Shown piece after piece: positions 42,507 through 51,598 of a stretch of 64,000 nt of DNA. This DNA is from UBA5314 sp040217815 (GTDB taxonomy: Bacteria; Bacillota; Syntrophomonadia; Syntrophomonadales; Syntrophomonadaceae). The notes beneath the pieces are model-generated. The model was given only the letters and a program-made list of their open reading frames with translations, did not search any database and was not told the DNA's origin. Numbering within the stretch: position 1 is the stretch's first letter; each line of letters opens with the position of its first letter. The position numbers were made by a program, and so were the translations under genes. The stretch covers positions 3,092 to 67,091 of the forward strand of contig JBEHWI010000017.1 in assembly GCA_040217815.1 (NCBI GenBank), written 5' to 3'.

Positions 42507-44360
42507 TTGAACCATAAGAGGCTTGGTTTAAGCCTGTTTATGATTCTCTTGCTTTTTAGTTCTGTGGTTATAGGTGCTTTTAGTGTGTCCGCCGCTTCCG
42601 ATTACCTTGAAGTAACCCCTTCATCCAATACCATTGACATCGGAGGAACAGCAACCTACCAGGCTACACTATACACTTCAGGTGGAGGCGTTATTGATGT
42701 AACCAATACCTGCACCTGGACCATCGACGACTCTACAATTGCTGCACCCGGAGCCGCAGGAACCTTCACCGGGACTGCTTCTGGCACAACCACCGTAACT
42801 GCTGTTTACCCCAAACCGATGCTTAGCGCCAGTGCCGGTCTGACAGTAAACTCTCCAAAAGTTCAAGAGCCCATACTGATAATTCTTCCCTCCACGAATA
42901 CGATCAATGTTGGTGATATTGCTGCCTATAAGGCATATTTACAATTTTCTGATGGTAATCCCGATCAAGATGTAACTGATGAGTGTACCTGGGATATCTA
43001 CGATCCTGCCATAGCCAGCATTTCCGCCGTCAACGGAGAATACTTGGGCCTTACTGTAGGAACGACTACGGTTACAGCTCATTTAGTAAGGAAGGCGCAA
43101 ACTCTTACGATATACCGACCAGCTTTGGATTTGACCGCTAAGGCTACGTTGACGGTTGTACAAAAACAAAAGCAGGCTGGCCTTACTCTTGAGGTTACTC
43201 CTCCTACAGCCACCATTTGGGTAGGGGATTCCCAGCAATACGAGGCTATATTGCACTATTCCGACGGAACTCCTGATCAGGATGTAACCAGTGCTGCGAC
43301 CTGGTCTTTATCAACATCTATCGCCACATCAAGTTCAAACGGCTTGTACCAGGGAGCTACTCCAGGCACCGCCACAGTTACTGCAACATATACTCCCTCT
43401 TCATATAGTGAATTGAGCGATGATGCTACTTTAATAGTAAAGAAGAAAGGTGGCGGAAAGGATGTTCCGCCGCCGACGGAAAACCTGCCCCTGGGCAAGA
43501 TCATCGATCGGCAGCCGGGTTACATAACCCTTTGCGATCCTCAGAATCTGGACAGCCCGGGTGAGGAATTCACCATGACTTACGATCCAGCCAGGATGGA
43601 TAGCAACCCTGACCGCCATCCCAAGGTGTTTTACTGGAACACAACCTACGAAAAGTGGATCGCTCTGGCCAGTTACCCAATAAGTCCCGGCCAGGTCAAG
43701 GCAATAAATGACGGGCGCTACTCGGGCTGGTTTGTGGTCATGGGCTGTATACAACCGACGTTCATTGATGTTTATGGCAACTGGGCTGAGAAATGGGTGA
43801 ATCGAATGAATGGCCTGGGGCTTCTGGAGGGATATCCCGATCCTACCGGCGGCCTACAGAGGCCAGCCGGTTTGGACAGGATTATAATCCGTTCCGAGTT
43901 GACCGCCTCGGTGGCCTGTATTCTGGGGCTAGCTCCTGGTGACACCAAGCTTTATCCCACCATTACTTTCCTGCCCTCGGCCCAGAATGATGCTATTCTA
44001 AATGCCCACTATAGCGATGCCGACGAGATTGCGGATTGGGCGCGGCCCTATGTGGCGGCTATGACTCAGGCCGGATATGTAGGTGGTATAGGGAATCGTT
44101 TTGCACCCAATAACCAGTTGACTCGAATTGAGGCCGCGGTAATCATCTCAAATGCATTGAGGGATGTACCTGGTTTTGGGACCCGGGCTGATCTGAGTGT
44201 TTTCACAGATTACAGTGAAGTTCCCAGTTGGGCTATTGGTAAAGTGGCCCAGGGAACGATCGGCGGCTATCCAGACGGAACTTTAAGACCTAACCAACCG
44301 ATTACCAGGGCAGAGACTTGCGCGCTATTGATCACCCTGCTGCGTGGTCTGGGCTGGTAA
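42507..44360 (+). CDS. S-layer-type protein: three Ig-like repeats plus C-terminal SLH domains
   Basis: A 617-residue exported protein. The signal peptide (about 1-30) ends at VSAAS. Three Big_2-type repeats follow at about 33-112, 122-215 and 223-305, each with a form of TIDIGGTATY and a closing TTTVTA; then a Lys/Gly/Pro linker, a unique domain, and two or three SLH motifs at about 430-617 (EGYPDPTGG, GGIGNRFAPNNQLTRIEA, GGYPDGTLRPNQPITRAE). SLH domains bind secondary cell-wall polymers, so it coats the cell. GGAGGTG sits seven bases before the TTG at 42507, which I prefer to the TTG at 42501. Confidence 0.87.
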   Translation: MNHKRLGLSLFMILLLFSSVVIGAFSVSAASDYLEVTPSSNTIDIGGTATYQATLYTSGGGVIDVTNTCTWTIDDSTIAAPGAAGTFTGTASGTTTVTAVYPKPMLSASAGLTVNSPKVQEPILIILPSTNTINVGDIAAYKAYLQFSDGNPDQDVTDECTWDIYDPAIASISAVNGEYLGLTVGTTTVTAHLVRKAQTLTIYRPALDLTAKATLTVVQKQKQAGLTLEVTPPTATIWVGDSQQYEAILHYSDGTPDQDVTSAATWSLSTSIATSSSNGLYQGATPGTATVTATYTPSSYSELSDDATLIVKKKGGGKDVPPPTENLPLGKIIDRQPGYITLCDPQNLDSPGEEFTMTYDPARMDSNPDRHPKVFYWNTTYEKWIALASYPISPGQVKAINDGRYSGWFVVMGCIQPTFIDVYGNWAEKWVNRMNGLGLLEGYPDPTGGLQRPAGLDRIIIRSELTASVACILGLAPGDTKLYPTITFLPSAQNDAILNAHYSDADEIADWARPYVAAMTQAGYVGGIGNRFAPNNQLTRIEAAVIISNALRDVPGFGTRADLSVFTDYSEVPSWAIGKVAQGTIGGYPDGTLRPNQPITRAETCALLITLLRGLGW

Positions 44361-44381
44361 TAAATAAAAATATCAAAATTG

Positions 44382-44421
44382 AAAACCCGCTTCCAGGCAT
44401 GGACCTGAAAGCGGGTTTTTT
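44382..44421. terminator. Strong bidirectional terminator
   Basis: AAAACCCGCTT and AAGCGGGTTTT form an 11-bp stem with an internal CCAG/CCTG pair. A T-run follows on the plus strand and an A-run precedes it, so it can serve both the SLH gene and the convergent minus-strand gene. Confidence 0.88.
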
Positions 44422-44436
44422 GACTACATGAGTATT

Positions 44437-45186
44437 TTAGTAAGCCCTCAGCTGGTTCTTGGTGCATGTCTGCCATTGAACTTCATCGCACGGTTTTTCA
44501 GTGGGATAAACCAGCAGCACCCGCTGGCCAAGCAGCATAACCCCTTTGAGGGTTTCTCCCAGCCTGATCGGTTCATTGTCGGCAATAATATGACGCCCAT
44601 CCAGGCTCTTTACCAGCTCGATCCCGGTTTGGCGGCGCAGTTCCCCAGCGCTGGCCACCTCCTCCGGGCCGCTGAAATGCAGCTTGCCGCGCAGCCGCCC
44701 ATCGCAGCCCGAGAGCCGCAGTCCCACCCCGGCCAGAGAACCGATCACACCGTCGCCGGTGCCGCCGTGTTCAGACAGGTGAATATCAAGTTCTTCGGCC
44801 AGATCATAGGCTTCCGCTTTGCTCAAAACTTGCTCCTTGGCCCTATAGCCAAAGGCAATCAGGCGGCCTGGTGCTGCCAGCTTTTGAACGTCGGTTACGC
44901 ACAATCCCGGATCCGAACCGGGATCACTGTTGGCAGCCAAAAAATCACATGCCAGTGCTATTAGGTCAGGCAGGTGGCCAGGCGTCAAATCAAAAGCGAA
45001 GCACATGGCGCTGTTGTGTGAGGTATAGGGTATGGCTGGATCAACAAAGAGCTGGTGCCGGGTAATCGGTTCTCCCCGCCCCCAGCCCCTTTGTTCCAGG
45101 GAATAGATCAATTGAGCGGCCCGTTTGCCGGTGCCGGTTTTGCTCTCCAGGTTGTCGGTGTCATCAATAGCCACCAGGATTCTCAT
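44437..45186 (-). CDS. TiaS-like (tRNA-Ile2 agmatinylcytidine synthetase-related) protein
   Basis: A 249-residue protein beginning ILVAIDDTDNLESKTGTG, with a central HGGTGDGVIGSLAGVGLRLS motif. Both are hallmarks of the catalytic part of archaeal TiaS, but the C-terminal zinc-ribbon and OB-fold regions of full TiaS are missing. Bacterial short homologues have no established function; tRNA modification is only one possibility, since bacteria normally use TilS. The second of two adjacent ATGs (45186) has better spacing to GGAGG. Single gene. Confidence 0.75.
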   Translation of the reverse strand: MRILVAIDDTDNLESKTGTGKRAAQLIYSLEQRGWGRGEPITRHQLFVDPAIPYTSHNSAMCFAFDLTPGHLPDLIALACDFLAANSDPGSDPGLCVTDVQKLAAPGRLIAFGYRAKEQVLSKAEAYDLAEELDIHLSEHGGTGDGVIGSLAGVGLRLSGCDGRLRGKLHFSGPEEVASAGELRRQTGIELVKSLDGRHIIADNEPIRLGETLKGVMLLGQRVLLVYPTEKPCDEVQWQTCTKNQLRAY

Positions 45187-45264
45187 CATTTAACCTCCGG
45201 ATTCAACACTTTGATCTATGTATATTTATTTTATCCCGCTTTTATTTTAAATCACTCATGTACA

Positions 45265-45288
45265 CAACTATGAATTTTATCATAGTTG
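45265..45288. repeat. Perfect 9-bp inverted repeat upstream of an SLH gene
   Basis: CAACTATGA and TCATAGTTG are separated by six bases. It lies between the divergent TiaS-like and SLH genes, about 80 bases from the former, and could be an operator. It lacks a U-tract, so a terminator is unlikely. Confidence 0.45.
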
Positions 45289-45417
45289 GTGAACATTTGT
45301 ATAACCAGCCTTTGCCCTTACTTACCGGGTATTTCTAAATTTTATTGCTATTGACCCCGAAAAAACAACAGGCTCATCCGCATATATAGACAGTTAGTAA
45401 AAAAGGAGGAAAGATTT

Positions 45418-46959
45418 ATGAAAAAAAGGATTTGGGCTCTTGTGACCCTGTTTTTACTTGCCACCCTCCTCTCGACCGGAGGCGCCTGGGCTAAATCAAA
45501 CAACGGCCAGGACAAGGGCAAGGGCAAGAAAGCAGAGTCCAGCCAGAGCAGCAGTGTAGACAGTGAGAATAGCCAAAATGGCCATGGCCACTCCAATAAC
45601 GGAAACGGGCATAAAAAATTTTCCGACACCGAAGCGCACTGGGCTGCTGGAAGCATTGGCAGGATGACTGAAAAGGGCTTGTTTAGCGGGTATCCCGATG
45701 GCACCTTCAAGCCTGACCAGCCCATGACCCAGGTCGAAGCGGTTATCCTGGTGATGAACCTGGCCGGGGAAGACACAAGCACCGGTACTGATACGTCAGT
45801 GGATGAAGAGGATGAAGACCTGAATAAAGTGCCTTCCTGGGCACAGGATGCCGCTTCCCGGGCCGCCCATAAAGGGGTAATAAAACTCAACCGCTTCCAC
45901 TCGCAGATGCAGTGTACCAGAGCTCAGACCGCCGTAATGCTGGCTATAGCCCTTGGTTTGGAGCCGGAAAAAACCGACGATATACCTTTTAAAGACGGAA
46001 TTTTGCTCTCTTCTGAGGATGTGGGCTACATAATGGCCCTGTACCGCGAAGGCATAATTGTCGGCAGCAACGGTAATTTCAATCCCAACAGCGCGGTGAC
46101 CCGGGCCCAGATGGCCTGTATGCTGGAACAAGCCCTGAAAGAACTGGAGCAGAACAAGGAGGTTGAATCGGTAACCCTCCCGGCCACCGCCCAGGTGGAA
46201 GCCGGTAAATCAGTTGCCCTTACAGCTATGGTGAAGTATGCTGACGCTACCACTGATGACAAGGTTGTCTGGGCCAGCAGTGACACCACACTTGCAACAG
46301 TGGCGAACGGAGTGGTAACTGCGGTGCCTGGCAAGACCGGTACGGTCACCATAACGGCTGCGGCAGCGGCTGACAATACCAAATCAGCCTCATGTGTTGT
46401 AACCGTAATGGCCAGCACTACCAAAGAAGTCACCTCAGTTACCCTGCCGGCCACTGCTCAGGTAGAAGCCGGTAAATCAGTTACCCTGACTGCAGTGGTG
46501 AAGTATGCTGACGCTACCACTGATGACAATGTTGTCTGGACCAGCAGTGACACCACGCTGGCGACAGTAGCGAACGGGGTAGTAACTGCAGTGGCTGGCA
46601 AGACCGGTACGATCACTATAACGGCTGCGGCAGCGGCCGACAATACCAAATCAGCCTCATGTGTTGTAACCGTGGTTGCCAGTACTACCAAAGAAGTCAC
46701 CTCAGTTACCCTGCCGGCCACCGCTCAGGTAGAAGCGGGCAAAACGGTGGCCCTGGCGGCAGTGGTCAGTTATTCGGACAGCAGCACTGACAACAATGTA
46801 ACCTGGACCAGCGGCGATACGACCCTGGCTACCGTCGATAACGGAGTGGTCACCGCTGTAGCCGGCAAAACCGGTACGGTTGCTATTACCGCCACGGCTG
46901 CAAGTGATGCGACTAAAGCAGCAGCGTGTGTTGTAACAGTTATTGCTGCCACTCCTTAA
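45418..46959 (+). CDS. S-layer-type protein: N-terminal SLH domains plus three Big_2 repeats
   Basis: A 513-residue exported protein, the mirror-image layout of the one at 42507. A signal peptide (1-24) and charged Lys/Ser/Asn linker precede SLH motifs at about 65-240 (FSGYPDGTFKPDQPMTQVEA, IVGSNGNFNPNSAVTRAQ). Three near-identical Ig-like Big_2 repeats of 89 residues follow, each opening VTLPATAQVEAGK and containing TVANGVVTAV or a variant. It is probably wall-bound by SLH and displays the Ig repeats outward. AAGGAGGAAAG precedes the ATG. Confidence 0.9.
   Translation: MKKRIWALVTLFLLATLLSTGGAWAKSNNGQDKGKGKKAESSQSSSVDSENSQNGHGHSNNGNGHKKFSDTEAHWAAGSIGRMTEKGLFSGYPDGTFKPDQPMTQVEAVILVMNLAGEDTSTGTDTSVDEEDEDLNKVPSWAQDAASRAAHKGVIKLNRFHSQMQCTRAQTAVMLAIALGLEPEKTDDIPFKDGILLSSEDVGYIMALYREGIIVGSNGNFNPNSAVTRAQMACMLEQALKELEQNKEVESVTLPATAQVEAGKSVALTAMVKYADATTDDKVVWASSDTTLATVANGVVTAVPGKTGTVTITAAAAADNTKSASCVVTVMASTTKEVTSVTLPATAQVEAGKSVTLTAVVKYADATTDDNVVWTSSDTTLATVANGVVTAVAGKTGTITITAAAAADNTKSASCVVTVVASTTKEVTSVTLPATAQVEAGKTVALAAVVSYSDSSTDNNVTWTSGDTTLATVDNGVVTAVAGKTGTVAITATAASDATKAAACVVTVIAATP
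46171..46956 (+). repeat. Three 267-bp coding tandem repeats
   Basis: Units begin at 46171, 46438 and 46705, exactly 267 bp (89 codons) apart. Units 1 and 2 are very similar at DNA level; unit 3 keeps the ends but has a diverged middle (Ala/Ser/Asp-rich, SYSDSSTDNN). This indicates a recent duplication of unit 1/2. Confidence 0.9.
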
Positions 46960-47012
46960 AGGAAATAGGTAATGGCAGGCCTTCCCGAGTGGTTGATATA
47001 TAATCACTTAAA

Positions 47013-47046
47013 GCCGCATCCCGTTTAAAGGGATGCGGCCTTTTTA
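47013..47046. terminator. Terminator between convergent SLH and MacB genes
   Basis: GCCGCATCCC and GGGATGCGGC form a perfect 10-bp stem with a seven-base loop, followed by CTTTTTAAAT. It ends the SLH gene; it also lies 22 bases past the minus-strand permease stop. Confidence 0.9.
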
Positions 47047-47067
47047 AATATTTTGGCAGTTTATTTA

Positions 47068-48240
47068 TTAGTCGCGGCGCAGTGCCTCAATGGGATCCAG
47101 GCGGGCAGCCCGGTTGGCGGGATATACTCCGAAAATCAAGCCGACCGCGGTAGAAAAACCGAAAGCCAGGCCGATGGTCCCCCATGATACCAGGGGAGGC
47201 CATTCAGCGATTTTAGCCACTGCAAAGGCTCCTGAATAACCGATTATAGTTCCCAGCAAACCCCCAATTAAACACAGTACTATGGCTTCCACCAGGAATT
47301 GAATCAAAACATCTCGGCGCCTGGCTCCCAGGGCCATTCGAATGCCTATTTCCCGGGTGCGATCACTGACCGAGACCAGCATGATGTTCATTACCCCTAT
47401 GCCCCCTACCAGGAGCGAAATCCCGGCGATGCTGCTAATAATTATACCGACGATGTCAAGGATTTGATTGACCTGGCGCAGGTTGCCCTGCATGCTCTCA
47501 CTGGAATAATGCTTGGGATTCTGGTGGCGCCGCTCCAGCACCTTGACCGTGGAATTCATAGCCTCGTCCACGGTTGTTTTGCTTACAGCGCTTCCGTACA
47601 TGTAGAATATCATTTCTATCCCACGCATATTGCTGATAAAAGAGAGGGGCACATAGCCGGATTTACTGCCACCTTCATCCAATTTGGACTCGACTTTTCT
47701 GACGACTCCCACCACCAGGGCACCGTCGCCTTCAATACTGACCTGCTGACCCAAAGGATCGGCTGCGCCGAATAGTTCCTGGGCGGCGTCTTCTTCCAGC
47801 ACTATCACATTCCGGCTGTTGACCTGGTCGTCTTCATTAATAAAACGTCCCGATTTCATTTCTATACTGCGAATGGATGCCATTTCAGATGTAGTTCCGG
47901 TTATGCTCAAGGATATTTCTTTGCGTGGACCGCGTACTTTGGGAGAAATGCTGTTTGCCGGGGCCAGGTATTTGACCTGCGGAACGGCTGATTTAATAAC
48001 CTGAATATCGCTCATCTGGAAGTCTCCCGCGCGAAGGCCATCTCTGACATAAACCACAAATATATTGGTCCCGAATTTTTCCACCTCCGTGTTAAGAGCT
48101 GAGCGCCCCCCTTCGCCAATGGCGACCACGGCGATAACAGCAGCAATTCCAATCATTATACCCAGGGTTGTCAAAAGAGAACGCATTTTGCTTCCCTTAA
48201 TATTTATCAGGGCCATCTTTAACAGTTCACCCAGGTTCAT
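47068..48240 (-). CDS. MacB/FtsX-like ABC transporter permease
   Basis: A 390-residue permease with one N-terminal transmembrane segment, an extracytoplasmic MacB-type domain (about 45-255) and three C-terminal segments. The motif GIGVMNIMLVSVSDRTREIGIRMALGARRRD is typical (quoted in part by position, about 283-310). It overlaps the ATPase gene by four bases. With the adaptor it forms a MacAB-type exporter for peptides, antibiotics or lipids; monoderm versions work without TolC. Confidence 0.9.
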   Translation of the reverse strand: MNLGELLKMALINIKGSKMRSLLTTLGIMIGIAAVIAVVAIGEGGRSALNTEVEKFGTNIFVVYVRDGLRAGDFQMSDIQVIKSAVPQVKYLAPANSISPKVRGPRKEISLSITGTTSEMASIRSIEMKSGRFINEDDQVNSRNVIVLEEDAAQELFGAADPLGQQVSIEGDGALVVGVVRKVESKLDEGGSKSGYVPLSFISNMRGIEMIFYMYGSAVSKTTVDEAMNSTVKVLERRHQNPKHYSSESMQGNLRQVNQILDIVGIIISSIAGISLLVGGIGVMNIMLVSVSDRTREIGIRMALGARRRDVLIQFLVEAIVLCLIGGLLGTIIGYSGAFAVAKIAEWPPLVSWGTIGLAFGFSTAVGLIFGVYPANRAARLDPIEALRRD

Positions 48241-48974
48241 ATTACCGCCTCCCGGCTTTCCGGATGGGGTATAGAAAACAAGTTTTCTACCGGTGGCTGC
48301 TGCACTGCTTCATCGGATACCAGCAGGCCGTCGCTCAGGCGCAATATGCGCCCCGAGCACCTGGCTACCTCTGGCTCGTGGGTAACCAGAACTATAGTGG
48401 CCCCCTGCCGGTTCAGTTCCTGGAATACCCCCATGATTTCTTCACTGTTGCGCGTGTCCAGGGCTCCGGTGGGCTCATCAGCCAGTATAAGGGCCGGATC
48501 GTTTACCAGTGCCCGGGCTATGGCCACCCGCTGGTTTTGGCCCCCGGACAGTTCACTGGGACGGTGATGATAGCGATCCGCCAGTCCCATACGCTCCAAG
48601 GCCGCCATGGCCTTTTCCCTTCTGGCGGCAGGTTTTACACCGGCATAGATCATTGGGAGCTCTACATTCTCGAGGGCATTCAAACGGGGCAGGAGATTGA
48701 AGGCCTGAAATACAAAACCGATTTTCTGGTTGCGAACCTTAGCCCGGCCGACCTCGTCAAGAGAGGAGGTTTCAATACCGTTGAGGCAGTAGGTTCCCTC
48801 CTTGGGGCTGTCTAAAAGCCCCAGCAGGTTCATCAAGGTCGACTTGCCCGAGCCCGATGCCCCCATGATGGACACGAATTGACCGGGTTCAACTGTGAAG
48901 GAAACACCCTGCAGGGCCAGAACCTGGATGCTTCCTGATATGTATTCTTTCTTTAGATTGCCTATTTTGATCAT
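48237..48974 (-). CDS. MacB/LolD-type ABC transporter ATPase
   Basis: A 245-residue ATPase: Walker A GASGSGKST, signature LSGGQNQR (Asn where Gln is common), Walker B LILADEPTGALD. The ending extends about 20 residues past the usual LolD length. It overlaps both the permease and the adaptor genes by four bases, so the three proteins are translated together. Confidence 0.92.
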   Translation of the reverse strand: MIKIGNLKKEYISGSIQVLALQGVSFTVEPGQFVSIMGASGSGKSTLMNLLGLLDSPKEGTYCLNGIETSSLDEVGRAKVRNQKIGFVFQAFNLLPRLNALENVELPMIYAGVKPAARREKAMAALERMGLADRYHHRPSELSGGQNQRVAIARALVNDPALILADEPTGALDTRNSEEIMGVFQELNRQGATIVLVTHEPEVARCSGRILRLSDGLLVSDEAVQQPPVENLFSIPHPESREAVI

Positions 48975-50266
48975 ACTTCCGCCTCCTCTGGCTGTAGCAT
49001 AGCTTTTTGCCCCTCAATCAGGCTGGCGGCCGGGTTTTTAACCACTTCTTCGCCCTCCTGCAGTCCGGACAGCACAATATCTTTTAATTCATTGCCACGC
49101 TGTATTTCTATTGCCCGTTTTTCCAGAATGCCGTTTTTCAATACCCACACCGTCTTCTTTCCCTGGTCATCAACAATGGCTTCGCTAGGAACGGTCAAAA
49201 CTTCTTTGAGCACCATGGTTTTAATGGTAAGGTTTACAGAATAACCAAATTTAAGCCGGCTGCACTCCCCGGTGAGTTTAATCTGGACCGGTATTTTAGC
49301 TACACTCGTGCTGCTGTTTTGACTTTTTTCCATTACCGCAGCACCCCCAACCCGGGAAATGGCCCCTTCAAAGTTTTCACCGGGCAGGGCGATGCTGGTT
49401 ACCCCTACCGTCTGGCCTTCCTTAAGCTCTCCCGCATCCACCTCGTTAACCCGGGCTGTAACCTGTAATTTGCTGTCTTCTGCCAAAACCAGGATCTCAG
49501 TTCCTTCCTGAACCCGGTCTCCCTCTTTAGAACTGACCGAAACTACAACACCGTCAAACCCGGCGGTAAGGGTGCCCAGATCCAGACGCTCCTTGGCCAG
49601 GGCAGCTTCCTGACGGGCCAGATCGGCCTGGCTCGTCAGGGCTTGCACCTGTTTTTGGGAGGCGGATTGTTCTTTTTTAACCCGGGCTTCTTCAAAGGTA
49701 GTCAGGCTTCTTTGCATATCAGCTTCGGCTGTTTCCAACTCTTCCTGGTTTACAGCGCCTGCTTCATAAAGGGCTTTAACTCGTTCATAGTGGTTCTTGG
49801 CTTTGTTGTAAGCGGCCTGGGCTTCGTTAAGTTGCTGCTGGTCATTGCTGGCCCGGGCTTTAGCCAGATCGGCCTCTTTACCGGCCAGGTTGGAAAGGGC
49901 TTCTTGATAGCGGCGTTCCAGCTCCAGGGTGTCCAGGCGGCCCAGAACATCACCCTTTTTTACACGGTCGCCGGCTTTAACCTTCAATTCCATAAGAGTG
50001 CTTTCCACCGACGAGAAGAAGGTGTGCTGATTCTCCGCTTCCAGGCTCCCGCTGGTGAAAACAACTCTTTCCAAGTCTTGTTTTTGGACTTTGGCAGTTT
50101 TTACTCTGGCGGCATTACCGTCGCCGCCGGCCAGTGAGAAGAAGCTGGTCAGGGCAATAGTTATAAAGACAACGATGATGGCGGCTTTTTTCCAGCGCGA
50201 TAGGACCTTGAATCTATTCCATAGCCCGGCCCCGGTTTCCCTAATTTTTTGGGTGATTTTAAACAT
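48971..50266 (-). CDS. HlyD/MacA-family membrane fusion protein
   Basis: A 431-residue adaptor anchored by one N-terminal helix (about 28-46). The barrel-sandwich halves around residues 65-100 and 225-260 flank a long coiled-coil hairpin (about 105-220, rich in Ala, Glu, Gln, Lys). First gene of the three-gene export operon. In monoderm bacteria such adaptors probably reach through the cell wall. About 230 bases of AT-rich sequence with no clear promoter separate it from the divergent AAA gene. Confidence 0.9.
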   Translation of the reverse strand: MFKITQKIRETGAGLWNRFKVLSRWKKAAIIVVFITIALTSFFSLAGGDGNAARVKTAKVQKQDLERVVFTSGSLEAENQHTFFSSVESTLMELKVKAGDRVKKGDVLGRLDTLELERRYQEALSNLAGKEADLAKARASNDQQQLNEAQAAYNKAKNHYERVKALYEAGAVNQEELETAEADMQRSLTTFEEARVKKEQSASQKQVQALTSQADLARQEAALAKERLDLGTLTAGFDGVVVSVSSKEGDRVQEGTEILVLAEDSKLQVTARVNEVDAGELKEGQTVGVTSIALPGENFEGAISRVGGAAVMEKSQNSSTSVAKIPVQIKLTGECSRLKFGYSVNLTIKTMVLKEVLTVPSEAIVDDQGKKTVWVLKNGILEKRAIEIQRGNELKDIVLSGLQEGEEVVKNPAASLIEGQKAMLQPEEAEV

Positions 50267-50500
50267 AATCTATGCTCCTTTTAGAAACGTCTCCTATACT
50301 AAGAACGAATTGTAAAGGAAATTCCATACAGATTGTATTAAAAAAATGTGAATAAATAATGAAGATATTCCTAAATTTACCGAAAGCGTTTCTATACTTG
50401 CCAGTGAGCCAGTTTGCTCTATAATTGGGTTAAGAATCTTGTCTACCTGGATAGAAAAATGGTGTTTAAAACGCCGGCTGCTTGAGAGGCATGGGGGATA

Positions 50501-51598
50501 ATGGACAGCAAGGACTATGACGAAGTATACATGGACAATTTAAAAAGAGAGGCCTACTTCGATGTCGTCACCGGTGTCCTTAAATGGGATGATGTCAGCC
50601 CGATCCTGGTGGGCGCCGAGGATTACCTGAGGCTGCGCCGCAAAGGCGTTGAAATTTTAAACAAGTGGTCCAGACGCTTGCGGGGTATGCGCGGGCTTAA
50701 AAAAAGTTTGATGGGGCGGGGGATGTTAATGATAAATGATAAGCAAATAAGTTCGGAAAAGATCAGCCAAGAATTCGCAGCCCTTGACTATATCTGCGAT
50801 GAGGAAATAGCGGAAGCGGTCTATTTCAGCATACTTTTGAAAAAACCGCTGCTCATAGAAGGTGAACCGGGGGTTGGGAAAACCGAGATCGCCAAGGTGC
50901 TGGCGGCCATGCTGGGCAGTGAACTGATTCGCCTGCAGTGTTATGAAGGGCTCGACGAAAACAAAGCCCTTTATGAATGGAATTATCAGAAACAGCTTCT
51001 CTTCATCCAGGGCCAGGGGAGGGCGGTGGAAGACGTCTTTGGCGAAGAGTTTTTAATGGTCAGGCCTTTGATGAAGGCCATACTTGCAGAGGGGATGCCT
51101 CCGGTTTTGTTGATCGATGAGATTGACAAGGCGGATGAAGAATTCGAAGCCTTCTTGCTGGAAGTCCTTTCCGACTTCCAGATCTCCATACCGGAGTTCG
51201 GCACGATAAAAGCCCGGACCATACCCCTGATCGTTATTACCAACAACGACGTCCGGGAGCTGACCAATGCCTTGAAACGCAGGTGTATTTACCTGTATAT
51301 AGACTACCCGTCTATTGAAAAGGAGAGGGACATTCTGCTCAAGAAGGTGCCGGAGATAAAGCCTACTGTCGCCCTGCAGATCGCCCAGGCCATGAATAAC
51401 CTGCGTTCCAAACCGGATCTGCTGAAAAAGCCCAGCATTGCAGAGGGAATTGATTTTGCCCGGGCGGCCACCCTGGAAGGTATTGATGAGATAACTGACG
51501 ATGTCGTTAAACGCTTTTTACCCACCTTGTTAAAGAATAGAGACGATATAGCCATGATGCGCAAGGGGGGCCAGATTACATGGCTTGGCGGAATTTAA
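50501..51598 (+). CDS. MoxR-like AAA ATPase (CoxD-like)
   Basis: A 365-residue ATPase. Residues 1-85 are an unrecognised charged region. The AAA core has Walker A GEPGVGKTE (about 125), Walker B VLLIDEIDKADEEF (about 205), sensor VITNN and the arginine finger region ALKRRCIYLYIDYP. MoxR ATPases pair with VWA proteins to remodel or activate metal enzymes; the CoxD subgroup matures the Mo-Cu site of CO dehydrogenase. The VWA gene follows with an 19-base overlap. The client here is unknown. Confidence 0.88.
   Translation: MDSKDYDEVYMDNLKREAYFDVVTGVLKWDDVSPILVGAEDYLRLRRKGVEILNKWSRRLRGMRGLKKSLMGRGMLMINDKQISSEKISQEFAALDYICDEEIAEAVYFSILLKKPLLIEGEPGVGKTEIAKVLAAMLGSELIRLQCYEGLDENKALYEWNYQKQLLFIQGQGRAVEDVFGEEFLMVRPLMKAILAEGMPPVLLIDEIDKADEEFEAFLLEVLSDFQISIPEFGTIKARTIPLIVITNNDVRELTNALKRRCIYLYIDYPSIEKERDILLKKVPEIKPTVALQIAQAMNNLRSKPDLLKKPSIAEGIDFARAATLEGIDEITDDVVKRFLPTLLKNRDDIAMMRKGGQITWLGGI

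Noticed and set aside
46171..46956. CRISPR-like or satellite array
   Set aside because: The 267-bp period is an exact number of codons inside an SLH protein and corresponds to Ig-like domain repeats.
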